From: Spongilla lacustris
Lineage: Eukaryota > Porifera > Demospongiae > Spongillida > Spongillidae
Direction of reading: 5' to 3'
DNA: 64,000 nucleotides
Assembly: GCA_949361645.1 (NCBI GenBank)
Contig: OX442421.1
Span: 9,897,864 to 9,961,863 of the forward strand
Shown here in pieces: positions 10,367 to 23,326 of this stretch; the first letter of the stretch is position 1, and each line of letters begins with the position of its first letter. Under the pieces are notes generated by a model. The model had not been told where the DNA came from. It ran no database searches and worked only from the letters and a program-made list of their open reading frames with translations. Position numbers and translations under genes: made by a program.

Positions 10367-12751
10367 ATGGCGAACACCAAGGAGTTGCCGACCTTGGCTG
10401 GTGTGAAGGTTCGTACAAGAAAGAGAGATGAAAAAACCAAGTATGATCCTACTGCGTTCTGCGAGCAAATCGTCGAGGGATTCAATGCTACTGACGGAAA
10501 TTTCGAGGAGATTACAAAGTTTCTCGATCAAAGTGGCAGCACGCTTGACTACAGGTATGTGATACTTTGCTGAGATAGTAGTCCTACGTTGACCGCTTAA
10601 AAACAGGCGTTATGCCGAGCCACTCTTTGATATTTTGATTGCTGGAAGTATGCTAGCGCCCGGAGGGAAGCGGGAAGCCGTCCCTCGTACTGAGTTTTGT
10701 CTTTTCTCATGTGAACCGATGATGGAAGCTGTCAGGGCTCACGTGCAGGTGAGCGCCATTGTAGCTCTTATTGTTAATAACATTCGTTATTTCCCAGATT
10801 CTTGTAAAACTGCTGAGAAGGTTTAAATATCTACAGAAGTCTTTAGAGGAAGAGATGTTAAAGATACTTAAGTTTCTGAAAGCTTTCACTGACCAAGAGC
10901 GCAGAGCACTGGCTATGTACATTGCTCTTTGTCTTTCAGAAAACTACGTCCCAGCATCTGTTATCACCAGTCTATTTAAGTGAGTGTGTGTTGGTGGTGT
11001 GACCATGACATTGCCAACTTGTGTTGGAATGGTATGGTGCCAACCCAACTTTCCCTGTGTTGGAATGGTATGGTGCCAACCCGGAATGGTATGGTGCCAA
11101 CCCGGAATGGTATGGTGCTTGTTGACTTCATATTTTAAAACTGGTTTTTAAACTATCATTGGAGTACTTTAATGTTTGCAACAAGATGGCAGCTTTTCCT
11201 TCAACGCCTCATAGTGAACTTAAAAAGAAAAGGTTTCATTGTATGTAAATTAAGTTAAGCAATATTAGAGTATTATCATTTCAAATCTGATCAGTTGCTC
11301 ATTAGTGCATTTATTAAATCATTAAGGAACTTTATTACATAATAGTTAGTGTTCACACTTAATTGCATGATGCACTACATCTTGAATATGTGGGTTATGA
11401 TTTTATTACACACATTATTGTGCATGCATGCATTGCCACTGACACTTGGTTTAGTTAACTATTTGTACCGGGTGATATAATTAACCCTGCCTACTGCTTC
11501 TAGTGATTCTCTTGTAAAGGAAGGTGTGAGCCTAGAGTTTGCCACACTGCTCTTCCAAGCATGGCTTACAGAGAGAGATATTGGAGCTGTGGGGAGTGCA
11601 CTTAGGAAGACACAGCTGGAAGGAAAGCTTATGGTAAGTGGAATTGTATAGGGTAGGTGGGGTCATATTTGGTAGGTGGGGTCATATTTGGTAGGTGGGG
11701 CAGATAGGGTAGGTGGGGCCATATAGGGTAGGTGGGTCATATAGGGTAGGTGGGGCCATATAGGGTAGGTGGGGCCATATAGGGTAGGTGGGGCGATATA
11801 GGGTAGGTGGGGCCATATAGGGTAGGTGGGGCCATATAGGGTAGGTGGGGCCATATAGGGTAGGTGGGGCCATATAGGGTAGGTGGGGCCATATAGGGTA
11901 GGTGGGGCCATATATTTTATATGATCTATTGCATGTAGTGAGTTATCATCGTGTTCGTCTAGGAACTGATGCCCCCTAGTAAACAATCTATAGAACACTT
12001 TGAGGAGCATTTCAATGCAGCCAACTTAGAGGCTATAGTTAAGTTCCACAAGTCCCAGGAGAACTCAGCTGTAAAGAAGAAGCTTGGGGACGAGGTGGAT
12101 GAGCTGCTGGAGGCGGAGGCCTCTCATGAGGAGATTCTTGAGAAGTGTCATCAGTACATCACAGCGGAAGGCGGAGGACTTACTGATGTGGACGTGACTG
12201 TCATTGTGAGTTTGCCTTAAGTGTTACTTGTGTATGCAAGGTGTTTGTCCTGTCAGCTATGGCGGAGCATTATGAGTGCCGTTGAGTGGAACAAGAAAGA
12301 GGAGCTGTTGGCAGAGCAAGCATTGAAGCACCTAAAGGTGCCCCACCACCATTTATGTTTTGCAAAGATGCAACTTTTACTGTTGTGATTCTGTAGCAAC
12401 ACTACGAGCTGTTCATCCCCTTCACAAAGCGTGGTACCCCGCAGTTGACACTCCTCATCAAGATGCAGGAGTTCTGCTATGAAAACATGAATTTCATGAA
12501 GGTGTTTCATAAAATTGTTCTACATTTTTACAAAAGTAAGTTACAGAACTGTTTACTTGCAGTCTGTTTAATATATGGGGAATGTAGGTGACATTCTATC
12601 TGAGGATGCCATTCTCAAGTGGTACGAGGAAGCTCATTCAGACAAGGGCAAAAACGTGTTTAGGGGGCAGATGAAAAAGATGGTAGAGTGGCTTCAAACC
12701 GCAGAAGAGGAGTCGGACTCTGAATCTCAGGCGCAAGAACAAAATGTGTAG
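10367..12751 (+). CDS. BZW: BZW1/BZW2 (eIF5-mimic protein)
   Basis: Cytosolic eIF5-mimic that binds eIF2/eIF3 through its W2 domain and tunes start-codon choice. Eight exons: 10367-10554, 10607-10748, 10798-10979, 11504-11633, 11963-12205, 12257-12337, 12397-12535, 12588-12751. They sum to 1269 nt, or 422 residues (human BZW1 is 419), with all phases consistent. Family blocks in order: [110 protein letters not shown], and an acidic Glu/Ser C-terminus. A polyadenylation-type aataaa follows the stop. Vertebrates have two paralogues; which is closer cannot be told here. Confidence 0.96.
11650..11920. repeat. 19-bp minisatellite in the BZW intron 4
   Basis: About fourteen copies of ggtaggtggggccatatag (first copies gtcatatttg). 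It starts about 15 bases after the real donor ATG|GTAAGT at 11633/11634, and each unit holds a donor-like AG|GTAGGT. Confidence 0.92.
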
Positions 12752-12869
12752 TGTGAAATAAAAATTATTGCACGCATGCGCTGTTTTATTGCGGGAATGC
12801 AAAAGCGGGTTTATATTTATATCGTGAGTGAGTAGCAACTGTCGTGCGAGCTGACTTCGTGAGGCTAAT

Positions 12870-14737
12870 ATGCTTTCTGTAAGTTTACTGTATGTATTAT
12901 GAAAGTGTATTACGCGTTCATAATTTAGCTTGAAAGCGTACTCGCCGCAAGCGACGGTGATAGTGAGAGCATATTTAGGTACCTCAAGACCCTGCTCGGA
13001 GCAACTTCGGAACCGAAACCCACGAAATGTACCAAAAGGCTGTACACAGCAATTGTAGCGCTCTTAGACGAGGTTTCACATACAGCCAACGTAATTTTTG
13101 TGTAATACAGCATATTTTCATTGTTAGGAACTTACCTCATCACGAATGAGCAACGTCCGGACAGCTTTGGAAGCTCTTCGCTACATTGTCAAGGGAAGCA
13201 AATCGTGCAGTCAACGTTTTAATCGATTTTTGGAGTATGGCTTGGCAGAGAAGATAAGCACGCCGCACTTAATTAAGCACATTGGTGCATTCGTCGCCTC
13301 AATACCTTGCAGAGTGGCTTCAAAGAGTACTGACGTCACCAGACACCGTGGATGGGAGGAGCTCAGTGATAGAAGAGTTTATTTTCACAATTATAGTAAG
13401 CAGCCCCCAGAGGTGTAGAGGATTGCGAAATGTTATCTCTGTTTGCCCCTAAGGTAATACTGGAGCATAGCAGTGACCCAGGTGAGGTGGGCATATTGCC
13501 TGTTACATGTAGAATTTATCATATCCATACAGAAAAGCAGCTGATGTTTGGGCTAGTGCCTGTGCTGTTTGATTGGGTGTGTGGCCAATCAAGTCTTCAC
13601 CAGTCCAGGATAGAAGTAAGCTTGCATCCAGGTGGGTGTAACCTACTTTGATGGCCACGCCCCAAGGCTGCACAGGCACTCAATCACCTGCTGGGGTCAT
13701 GCACTAATGAGCAGAAGACCACTCTGTGTTCCCAGGAAGGCATTGCTTGCAACATGTGAGTCTGTTTGATATTCAGACCACACTTGACTTGTGACCATTA
13801 TTGGTCTGAATTTAGAAGCAAACTTGGACATCTGCTATTTGTTGCTGGAGGTTTGTTTGGTGTCATGTTGCCATGGCTATGCCCCATTCTGTAACCATGC
13901 CTATACACTTATGTCCTCACAGATTACCAGTTTCAAGAAGCTTTACTCGAGTGTATATTTTATGTTACAAACTCTGGTGTCCGACAGTCCTTAGGTACCA
14001 AATGGTTTTCACATGCTACTCTGCTGCATCTGCTGACATCATTTAAGATGGAACAGTTTGATACAGTAACAGCACATGGCTCCTGTTCGCACACTGTGTC
14101 ACTGACCTCTGACATTGCAGGAAAGCCGAAAATTTCTCAACACCCTAAATAACGCCACTGGCTCTAACAGAAAGTACAAAAATTGTTCTGTTTTGGATCA
14201 TTTTACATCTCCCATCCTCCCTCCTCCCCTCCCTCCTCCCCTCCCTCCTCCCCTCCCTCCTCCCCTCCCTCCTCCCCTCCCTCCTCCCCTCCCTCCTCCA
14301 CTCCCTCCTCCCCTCCCTCCTCCCCTCCCTCCTCCCCTCCCTCCTCCCTGCTTGTTGTCCTTCCCATCTCCTCATCTAACTCCTCATCCCCTTTCATGCT
14401 ATTGTTCTAGTGTCTATTCACTTCCTTGCTCTGCTGCAAAGTTGGGAACAATTGAGGTTTGTGGTGTTGGGAAGGGGAAGGGTGGCGTGGTAAGGGTGGT
14501 GAGTGAGGGCATGGGGAAGAGGAAGGGCAGTGTATTCACTCCTGGTGTTTAGGTGGCAGGCACACTCGAGCAGCTGTGGGTGGATTTTAACACCTCCACA
14601 AACAGCATCACTATGTCAGTGGCAGTTGAGGGTTCTGATGAATGCACCGTTATTGTGTTGAAACGCTCTCTGGTTCAGCACTGGAACGTGTCATGTAAGC
14701 GCTGTGTTCTTCTTTATTGAAATGGTTAAACTTCACA

Positions 14738-14780
<43 letters not shown>

Positions 14781-17700
14781 CAAAGATGGATTCCTATTGT
14801 CCATGGTGATGGCCACGCCTCCCTGTCCCATTCTTTCCAAAAGCACTGAGCCTGTAACTCTGCTATTTCCTAAGCTCCATGATCCAACGGTTGCAGTTAC
14901 TAAAATACTGGGTCCAAGTAGTGTTAGAAGGAAGCCATCTGGACCTTCTCCCTGTATGAAGTCAAGTATAGCCATCACTCCATTGTTGATACGAACATCC
15001 TTGGCAGTAAGGTTTATGCTCTCACTAGATTATACAGGAGTTTATTCATAGCACTAACAGCTTGACAGGCAAACTGTTGCTCCACTTGCAAAAGACTGTG
15101 CAACTGTCCATTCACCTCCGCCTGGCATGGTGGTATGTGTGTATGGACGGGTTTCATCTCACATCCATCTAACCTAACCCCTCCCACCTTGCCCCTCCCA
15201 CCTAATGCTTCATTCCTTACTTAGGGTCAGACAGCAGGTCACACTAAGTCAACTCCTCATGTGACCACACCCCTGACCTCCACACCAGCTCAAACTGGCC
15301 GCCTCCCACTTAACTTTGTTGCTACAGGAGAAGTGTTGGAATCAAAGAAACAGCCAAAACGCAGGCTTTTCAGCCTAACGAACTGTCCTAAGCCAACACT
15401 AGCAGGGCAACAAAAGTCTAAGCTTGAAGCCAGTTGTAAAAAGCAGTACACACTAGAGAGTGAAACAAGAGCAATCATGAAAGATGTGACCAACATTATT
15501 CAAAGGTCACCTGTGCCTCCTGTGAGACGACAGTTTAAAGCTGCATCCAAAATCAAGAAGCCAATAAAGGTAAAACATTTAACTCTGTAAGCATTGCGAT
15601 TTAATTAATAATGACCATATTATATTTATAACCACAGGGAGCAGTCCGTGAGGTTTTAAATGACTTCGATCTTCTTTGTGTGAGTAAATAATGCTTTACA
15701 AGCATAATGTAACTACTCTGTCATAATAGCACCCCTTTGTCTCCCAGTCTCCTGACGTGTGTACTGGTCAGGAGAGGTTTCACTCTTCTAAGAAGAAAAC
15801 GCCACCAGGAAACATGTCAAAGGAGCAGAAGCCATGTGGTGTGCAGAGGGCAGCAGCTAAGTCGCTTGACAAGTGTGAATTTAATTTTGCATTTGAAGAT
15901 GACCTTGGGACATTTTCTAAGGCCCTGTCTAATGATTCAAACACGCCAGTATCATGTAATCCACCTGTTAAGCAACATAAGGAATCAGAGCTAGCAAAGT
16001 CAAGACCTTCTGATGCTGCAAAGGCAATATCAGCAGAGACAACCTCTTTAGAGACAGGGAAGGAATGGTCTCCAAAGGCAAGACATACTGAATTAAAAAA
16101 TACATTGCCTTCAGAAGCAGCAAAGGAAATATTATTGGAATTGGCAGAGAACTCCCCTATAAAGTCAGCAAAGGGGAAACCTTCAGAAACAGCAAAGGCA
16201 AAACCTTCAGAACCAGCAAAGGAGAAGCCATTGAATGCATTACATTCAAGATCTTTGGATGCAGCAAACACAAATAAAGTACTAGAATCAGCAAAGGCAA
16301 AACCTTCAGAATCAGCAAAGGCAAAACCTTCAGAATCAGCAAAGGCAAAACCTTCAGAATCAGCAAAGGCAAAACCTTCAGAATCAGCAAAGGCAAAACC
16401 TTCAGAATCAGCAAAGGCAAAACCTTCAGAATCAGCAAAGGCAAAACCTTCAGAAGTAGCAAAGGCAAAACCTTCTGAATCGGCAAAGGCAAAACCTTCA
16501 GAATCAGCAAAGGCAAAACCTTCTGAAGTAGCAAAGGCAAAACCTTCAGAATCGGCAAAGGCAAAACCTTCTGAATCGGCAAAGGCAAAACCTTCTGAAT
16601 CAGCAAAGGCAAAACCTTCAGAAGTAGCAAAGGCAAAACCTTTGAAATCAGAAAGGACACAATCGGGAAATCATTTACTAGCACAACACAATGGAAACAT
16701 CAATGGCAAAAGAGAAGTCAAGAGTATTGAAACTGATGACATACAAACTGAAAACATTTATTCCATGGACTGTAATGATGATCTGTGTGTTGGCTCCATA
16801 CGTGGGTCTCCTGCTGCTGTTCCTGACTCTCTTCCTGTCAACCTAGCCTTGCCTTCTGCACCTGAAGAAGAGTATGTTGGGATGGCAAACAATGAACAAA
16901 TATCTAAGCCACAGGTAGGTGCTCCTGTGGGATATACATCAAGCTTAATTTAAATTAACTTTCCACAGAAAAAATCACATTTGCTAGGTCGGCAGAGTGA
17001 AGTGGTCCTCACATCCCTACCTTGTGAACAAGAGGAGATGATCGACATGTCTTGTTATGCAGTCACTGGTGACAGTAACAAGACAGATCATATTGGAGGG
17101 TCCAATTGCTGCACTCCAGTCCAGTGCTCTGCATCAAAGAAGGAACCATGCACTCAACTATCTCCAGTGGAGTGTACCCAGGTTGATGTTCTTTTGGATT
17201 CCCCAGTTCCATCTTCATTATGTGAGAATCAAGATGAGATCACTGATTCAGCCCAGTCATGTGAGGTACAAGCAGATCACAGTGTTACATCAGGATTTAA
17301 GGAAATCTGCAATGTAAGTCAATACTGAAGTGGTACAGTAATCTGTCAGCCTGAAGTGATGTTAGCCTATAAATGTAGCCAGAAATAATCAGTAGGGGGG
17401 CATCGGTTTCGACGGAAATCATCCCCTTCCCCTAAAATCATTTATCTCTCCCCAATGTTTTAATGACCCTGATTGGAAAACTTACAGTGCTCCCCCATAC
17501 CCCCTAGCTGCAGTGGGGTACCCTTTTAAAAAATCCTGAATCTGCCAGCCAGTGATAATAAAAACTTACTTTCAATAGTCACTTATTGCTGCAGCTACAC
17601 TGAGGACAAAGTCTTGTGCACCCAGCGCAGTATCTGATACTACAGTGCTGTCAGAGGTAGTTGCCTGCTTGGTGGCTTGAAGGATATAACTATGTGTACC

Positions 17701-18977
17701 ATTCTCTACCAGCCAACTACTACTGCTGGTTGTAAAGAAAAGGTTCCTCAAAGGAAGAGACCTTTGTCAAATACCACCAACATCCCGCCAGTTAAAAAGC
17801 GAGGTATCCATGCAAAATGTCTTCTATGTTCTATTATTGGTCTTCTAGCTCTCTCACATAAGAATGCTCAGGTACCAAAGTCTCCACCAACTTCAGGTAA
17901 CAACCTGCTCAAATAATGCAACAATCACAGCCTGTATTTCTTGTACAATAGCTGATGTGCCATGCAGTTTTACAGAAGTTGATGTTCCACATTCTAGTAT
18001 GCCCAGACTTCATACACAACTATACTGTTTTACACACCTATCTCACACAGCTTGTGCTGGCTCTAGTCCACAGTCAACACTAAGGTAGCACAATAATTCA
18101 TCATAATTTCATCATTTACATGTCTGTGTCTCTCAATGGCAGCTCCTGTGGTGAACTTGTGAGCCAACATACGTACCTGTGTTGTACAGACAACTTACCT
18201 GCCAGCCAACTAGGGCAACAAAACAAAGCTGGTGCGGTTTGCTTCTGAAGCAACAAAGACTACGTTCAGTGAAGTCAAGGCCGTGTGGGATGCACAGCTA
18301 AAGCAGCGGTAAGCAGAAACACATCTTTACTATAAATATATGTATGTCCCCCCCCCCCCCCCCCCCCCCCGTCTATACATAGGCAAGTACTTCTGGTCAA
18401 GTTCCAAGGCCAACTCTCACAGGAATTGAAAAAAATGGAACAAGTTGTTGCTGACAAGCAGAGCCAGGAAGAAAGGATGATGGTAAGGAAGAGAAGCAGA
18501 AAACACATGATTCAAGGAATATGTTGTAGTTGTTGTACAAGAAGTACTTGGAGGACACTGATTCTGTGCACCACTCTGAAGAACACCAGTATGTGTCCAA
18601 CATTAATGTCATCTATTAAACATGGTTCTGTCCACACAGACTAAACCAGCTAAGAACTCTGTACAAGGGATTGCATGACCAGTTAGGGGCAGTGGCCAGT
18701 ACCCAGGAGAGGCAACAGGTAGGGACCCAAACATACTGCCCTGTGCACATGTACATACCGTTCTGACTTACTAAGGTTAAAGTGCAAGCCACACTCAGGG
18801 ATGAAATGAAGAGCTTACAAAACAAACTATTACAACAAATGGTAGGTTGCCATGGTAGGTTGCCATGGTAGGTTGCCATGCATATTTAGTTTGCAATACA
18901 GTTAGTAGAAGATTTATCCACAGCATCAAGAAGACATATTACACATCAAGACGTTACTGCAGAGTCTGTTCGTGTGA
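12870..18977 (+). CDS. SYCP2: SYCP2-like synaptonemal-complex/axial-element protein
   Basis: SYCP2 organises meiotic chromosome axes with SYCP3. About 20 exons. 12870-12878 (MLS), 12929-13090 and 13128-about 13340 give a helical ARM-like N-terminus. About 13920-14080 encodes DYQFQEALLECIFYVTNSG and KWFSHATLLHLLTSF. Next come ESRKFLNTLNNATG and VYSLPCSAAKLG, then GTLEQLWVDFNTSTNSITM, which aligns with the SYCP2 Spt16-like domain (human LEEFWIDFN). A second half of that domain is at 14777-15008. Then follows a long Ser/Lys/Pro linker with an octapeptide repeat (AKAKPSES) at 16280-16645. The C-terminal coiled coil comes from small exons (KTTFSEVKAVWDAQLKQR; LVKFQGQLSQELKKMEQVV; RDEMKSLQNKLLQQM; EDILHIKTLLQSLFV stop). 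Exons between 13340 and 13920 and some around 17600-18230 are uncertain. It ends 28 bp from the USP14 stop. Confidence 0.85.
14210..14350. repeat. (CCCTCCCTCCT)n pyrimidine minisatellite, SYCP2 intron
   Basis: About a dozen 11-base units of cctcccctccc. It lies between the coding blocks NNATGSNRK and VYSLPCSAAK, so it is intronic although open in several frames. Confidence 0.93.
16280..16645 (+). repeat. Coding 24-bp repeat in SYCP2
   Basis: About fifteen units of 24 bases (core gcaaaggcaaaaccttcaga) in frame, encoding AKAKPSES/AKAKPSEV. It is part of the long 15757-16915 exon. The lysine-proline-serine composition resembles linker-histone tails. Confidence 0.95.
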
Positions 18978-19005
18978 ACTTTGCTGCTACACACCCCTCA
19001 CAGTA

Positions 19006-21300
19006 TTATATATCCATGCTAGAAGGGCTATCTCCAGCATCACTCCCTTTCAGCTTCTCAAGCTTGCGAGGTCCATAAAGAAGAATATATGCTGTATGCC
19101 AATCACCTGATCAAAATAAATATTTTTAAATGTAATAAAGGGAAGCGATGGGAACTAACCTCCCCCAGAAAGCTTCAAAACCTCCTCTTCTGGTACAACA
19201 CTAACCACGTCATCATCCAGTTTAATCCACTCCCCTAGGAGCACCAATAGGGCATCATATGTTACAAGCTTTAGATAACTTATTATACTGTACCATTTTT
19301 CCTTCTCACCCATCCCAAATAATGCCCAGACGAGCTGGATCTTCCTTGATGTGTAAGAACTGCCAGCAGCTCATAGAACCCGCTGTTGCTACTGCCTGGA
19401 TCTAAATATCAACACAAAAATGCTTAAATAAACTTCTAACACACACAAAGTGAGAACCTCTCACCATCTGGAAAGCTAAATGGCTCATATTCCAAATTTG
19501 CTTCTGCCACATGGGGTTGCCTGACCCCCAACATAGCACCTTCTGTGATCTCTTTGGCCTTCTGTATCACCTTCTGGTCTTCAACTTGCTTAAATTTCTG
19601 CCTCATCGGCAGAAGTTTTTCTTGCAAAGAAGTTGAGCACAGCTCATAGACATCTAGTTTCATTGGAAATTTCACATCCTGCAGTGGAAACTACCTTAAA
19701 TGTCTGTAATAATATACTTCTATTTACTTTCAAAATCTTCTTTGAAACAACTCCCTCTGAGTCCACTGCCTTTCCAACAAAAAATCTAACAAACTGAATA
19801 GTTAGATATGCTGGCAAACGAGACACAGAAGACTTCTTGCTGTAATGGGCATCCTTGCCTAGGGCAGCACAGTACTTTTCAACAGTTCCTTCCAAACCCT
19901 GAAATGGCATCACTTTATACTCATGTTACATAATTCATGCTGTACCTTCAACAACCCAGTGTGTAAATACTTAACATCTGAAAATAGCATTAAAGTAAGA
20001 ACTCAGTTCCAAGTTGTTTGTTTGGTTGGACTAATACCTTGTGATATGAAGCAGGAAAGCTGATAGCTTTTTTCAAACTCCTGTGTCTCAGGTTCAGAAA
20101 CGCTATCTTCACACTTGTATTTTGTCTGAAGCTGAACGCTAAAGTATTGATCTACAAATGACGTCGACTGATTAGCCTTTGAGAGAATAGCAACACATTA
20201 GCATCACAATGTTGCTGCACACAAACACACACACCTGAGGGACATCTCTGTTCACGAGGCTCTCCGCTAGATTACTGACTATTGCTGACCAGCATTCATG
20301 GGCATCTTGTTGCCGAAATGATCCAGTCTTCTCATCCCTGTCTGCAAAATGTGGAACTGCCTCATGCAGAATCTATAAATAGATAAAGACATCATTACCA
20401 TGCATAACCTCAATAAACAGTATACTAACCTCAATAAACAGACTCAAAGTTACTTTAACAATTATACTGGCAGCACCCACATCCATACATCCATAAAGGT
20501 TCTTTAGACCTAGTTGAAAAATAGTATGTTAGAATAAAAGTAAAGGAAATATGTCATACGTGTCGCAAGGCTTTGGGAGATTTGGATTCTATGGTCCCTG
20601 CTAGGGTAGCTGAAAAATAAACACAATCACCATCACCCCATCCAATGCAAAACTTGCTATGCAAAAACTTACTCTTTCAATTTCTCCCTCAGCTCTGGAA
20701 CAGACCTCAGACACTGAAGTGTAGCATTCACATAACACGTGTTGCCAAGGTTGTCCAGTCCCGTAGGCAAACCGAGCTGTACCGAAGATTGGTTTGTTGG
20801 GAGAGCACGCCCACTCTACGATGGTGCAATACCAATACCTCTGCAGCCTTTTCGTTCTCTGACATGTCCTCAACGAATTTCACTTGCTGCACCGGTGCGT
20901 CCGGAAGGGTTTCTGCCGACCCCATCATCATTAGTGTTGCGTTCTACGATTGAAAGCTTAGCTACTTTTTGCGAATGACACTAATTGGAAGCATACTGGT
21001 TTGAGTTTGTCTCTCGCTTTACCCCATTCTTCGTCGCCAATTTTGATCCCACCAATCATTAGTGTTTGCCTATCTGGAGAAACTCCTGCACAATATACAT
21101 ACAGGCATGGTATGCTGACATCCTGCGTATACACCAAACCTGATAGCTGAGACAGCGCCAATTTGAGGACTTTCGGCTTATCATTCAAATTCAGTTCAAC
21201 TTCAAATTTTGTTTTACCCCACTTCACGTGAACTGTATAACTACATTATAAAAAAATGTTGCAGCACATGAATTTCTTCCCTCTAACCTTTGGTTGCCAT
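19006..21300 (-). CDS. USP14: Ubiquitin carboxyl-terminal hydrolase 14 (proteasome-associated)
   Basis: Deubiquitinase that docks on the 26S proteasome through an N-terminal ubiquitin-like domain and trims substrate ubiquitin. A tiny exon (21300-21288, MATK) splices to VHVKWGKTKFEVELN (ubiquitin-like fold, about 21230-20990). Then follow MMMGSAETLPDAP and VKFVEDMSENEK, and the catalytic Cys box NLGNTCYVNATLQCLRSVPE (about 20760-20690). Downstream are RQQDAHECWSAIVSNLAESL, SYQLSCFISQ, SSVSRLPAYLTIQFVRFF, FPMKLDVYELCS, LEYEPFSFPDG, and the catalytic His box THQGRSSSSGHYLGWVRRKN. The end is EWIKLDDDVVSV and DWHTAYILLYGPRKLEKL. Every USP14 landmark is present, with short introns. The last residues are SPSSMDI. 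Convergent with SYCP2; tandem to BUB3. Confidence 0.96.
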
Positions 21301-21384
21301 CTGCTCCGCTGTATGTACACGTTTTCAATGTTTTACAAACGGCTAATTAGAGTTTTAATGATACAGTACATACATGTATGACAC

Positions 21385-22365
21385 TTATTTTGGTTGCGTT
21401 TCTTGATCAGTAACATGTCTTATAAAAATCCCGTCCTTCGCCTTCTCTTTACCCTCCTGCAGCCAAAGGTTAGACACCGCTATGGCAATCATTGTACCGT
21501 CTACGTTGAAGGCCAAAGAGGCGATGTCACTTGGGTAGCGATGGAACTGACAAAGACGCTTCTTGTTGAATGGATCCCAAATATTTACAAATCCGTCTGA
21601 TCCACCGGTAGCAAAGGTGCCATGAGATGAGTGAAAGGAGATAGCATTCACAGGATAAATGTGCTCGACTCCTGCCTCCTTAAGGCGGTGACACTTGAAG
21701 GCATACTTTTTCTTCTGTGTTTCAGGGTCTGTATCCAGAAATTCAACAGCAACGCGACCTTCAATTGAGCTCAACACAAATCCTTGTTTATTCGGGAAGC
21801 ACTGAATGCTGCGAGTCTGGTACTTGAGACTTGATGCCCTTCGCTGTTCTGCAAACTGCATATTCTTTAGGTCCCACACCAGTATCTTCCTGTTTGACGT
21901 TCCCACGACAAGGCGATCTCCGCACAGCGACATTGTGTAAACACTCTCTCCATTCTGGTCGTATGTTCCCACGCTGTGCTTTTGACGAGGGTCCCATAGC
22001 TTTACTGTTTTGTCCCAGGAGCCGGTAACCACGAGTCCAAGCTCTTGGCAGTACTGTACACAACGGATGCCGTCCTCATGGGTGCCCAACACTGTCTCGG
22101 CACGAGCGGTGAAATCATATCCTTTGAGTACACCATCTACAGAGCCACTGAACGAATGGTTGGGGTCAGAGAAAGTGCAGTCCAACACCGCATAAGAGTG
22201 TGTGTAGTCTGCACGCATCGCGTTATTCGCCACGTCATACAGACGTACATGGTTGTCCCATGACGAACAAAGCAACAGGGGAGCGTTTGAAACTGGACAA
22301 AACGTTACCCTTGTGATGCCATCGGTTGGTGGCTCGCTCAATTCAAATTCCAGTTTCATCGGCAT
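21385..22365 (-). CDS. BUB3: BUB3 mitotic checkpoint WD40 protein
   Basis: Seven-bladed WD40 propeller that binds GLEBS motifs of BUB1/BUBR1 and phosphorylated KNL1 at kinetochores for spindle-checkpoint signalling. Intronless, 326 residues from ATG 22365 (MPMKLEFELSEPPTDGI), about the family length. An upstream in-frame extension to 22437 lacks similarity and is not taken as the start. Highly conserved blocks: SSWDNHVRLYDV, VLDCTFSDPNHSFSG, TGSWDKTVKLWDPR, QRRASSLKYQTRSIQCFPNK, YVLSSIEGRVAVE-like FVLSSIEGRVAVEFLD, KKKYAFKCHRLKE, IYPVNAISFH, and FATGGSDGFVNIWDPFNKKR. The gap to AHI1 upstream is 75 bp and to USP14 downstream 84 bp, all on the same strand. Confidence 0.97.
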   Translation of the reverse strand: MPMKLEFELSEPPTDGITRVTFCPVSNAPLLLCSSWDNHVRLYDVANNAMRADYTHSYAVLDCTFSDPNHSFSGSVDGVLKGYDFTARAETVLGTHEDGIRCVQYCQELGLVVTGSWDKTVKLWDPRQKHSVGTYDQNGESVYTMSLCGDRLVVGTSNRKILVWDLKNMQFAEQRRASSLKYQTRSIQCFPNKQGFVLSSIEGRVAVEFLDTDPETQKKKYAFKCHRLKEAGVEHIYPVNAISFHSSHGTFATGGSDGFVNIWDPFNKKRLCQFHRYPSDIASLAFNVDGTMIAIAVSNLWLQEGKEKAKDGIFIRHVTDQETQPK

Positions 22366-22440
22366 GATGCGCACCTCCTTCGAATATACACGCGCGTAAA
22401 GCAGGAGTAGCTCACGTGCGTTAGCATTAATAAACATATT

Positions 22441-23241
22441 TTACGTGTTGTTCATTGCATTTTCATACACGAGCACTGCTACCGGCTGATGTGGGGCAAC
22501 GGCACTAACAACAATAACATGCTCAGTAGGGTGGAAGGCCATGGATGATATAGAGCCCATCTTTTGCAAGCAGGTGACACGAATAGGCTGCATTTCAGAG
22601 CTATCTGTCCTCCATGCATACAGGGCGCCATCTTTAGTCCCTAAAAACACCAGTGTTCCACATGGAGATATTAACGAGCAGGTATGCACAGAAGATAGTG
22701 TGTAGTTGTGAACTGCTTTGTCACTGGGAAATGAGAATGAGAAGTGTGAGAGTTGAAAGGTGTGCGGAGTTATGTTTGTGGTATGGAGTGAAATGGTTGA
22801 AGTGGTATATGGTTGGGGGGTAACTCACATTCTCAGATCAAACATGATGAGCACGTTGACAGTTCGAATTAGTGCCTTCTTACCACTACTGTGCAGGGCT
22901 ATGTGAAGGATAGATTCATCCTGTGGGTGAGAGCCCACAAGTAACACATAGTACATGTACTAAGTAACAGCAGTACAACAGTTACTAAGTATTACATAGC
23001 ATTTACTAAGTACAAAAGACATCTAGGAAGCAAGGATTTAGTACATGCTAAATATCAAAAAGATTCAACAAGCTGCTTCAGTGATTACTAAGATGTACTT
23101 CTGGTACAATAACCAGACACAATAACTAGATACAATAACATGTTCAAAAGTACCCAACAAGTGTTGAATAAACTTTAAAGATCAGTGGGAGCCATTGCCC
23201 AAGCTGGATGTTATGTAGTTTGACCGGTTACACAGCAAAGA

Positions 23242-23326
<85 letters not shown>

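Noticed and set aside
21385..22437. Longer BUB3 start at 22437 (MFINANARELLLLY)
   Set aside because: BUB3 proteins start just before the first WD repeat; the extension has no similarity, and ATG 22365 gives the family length.
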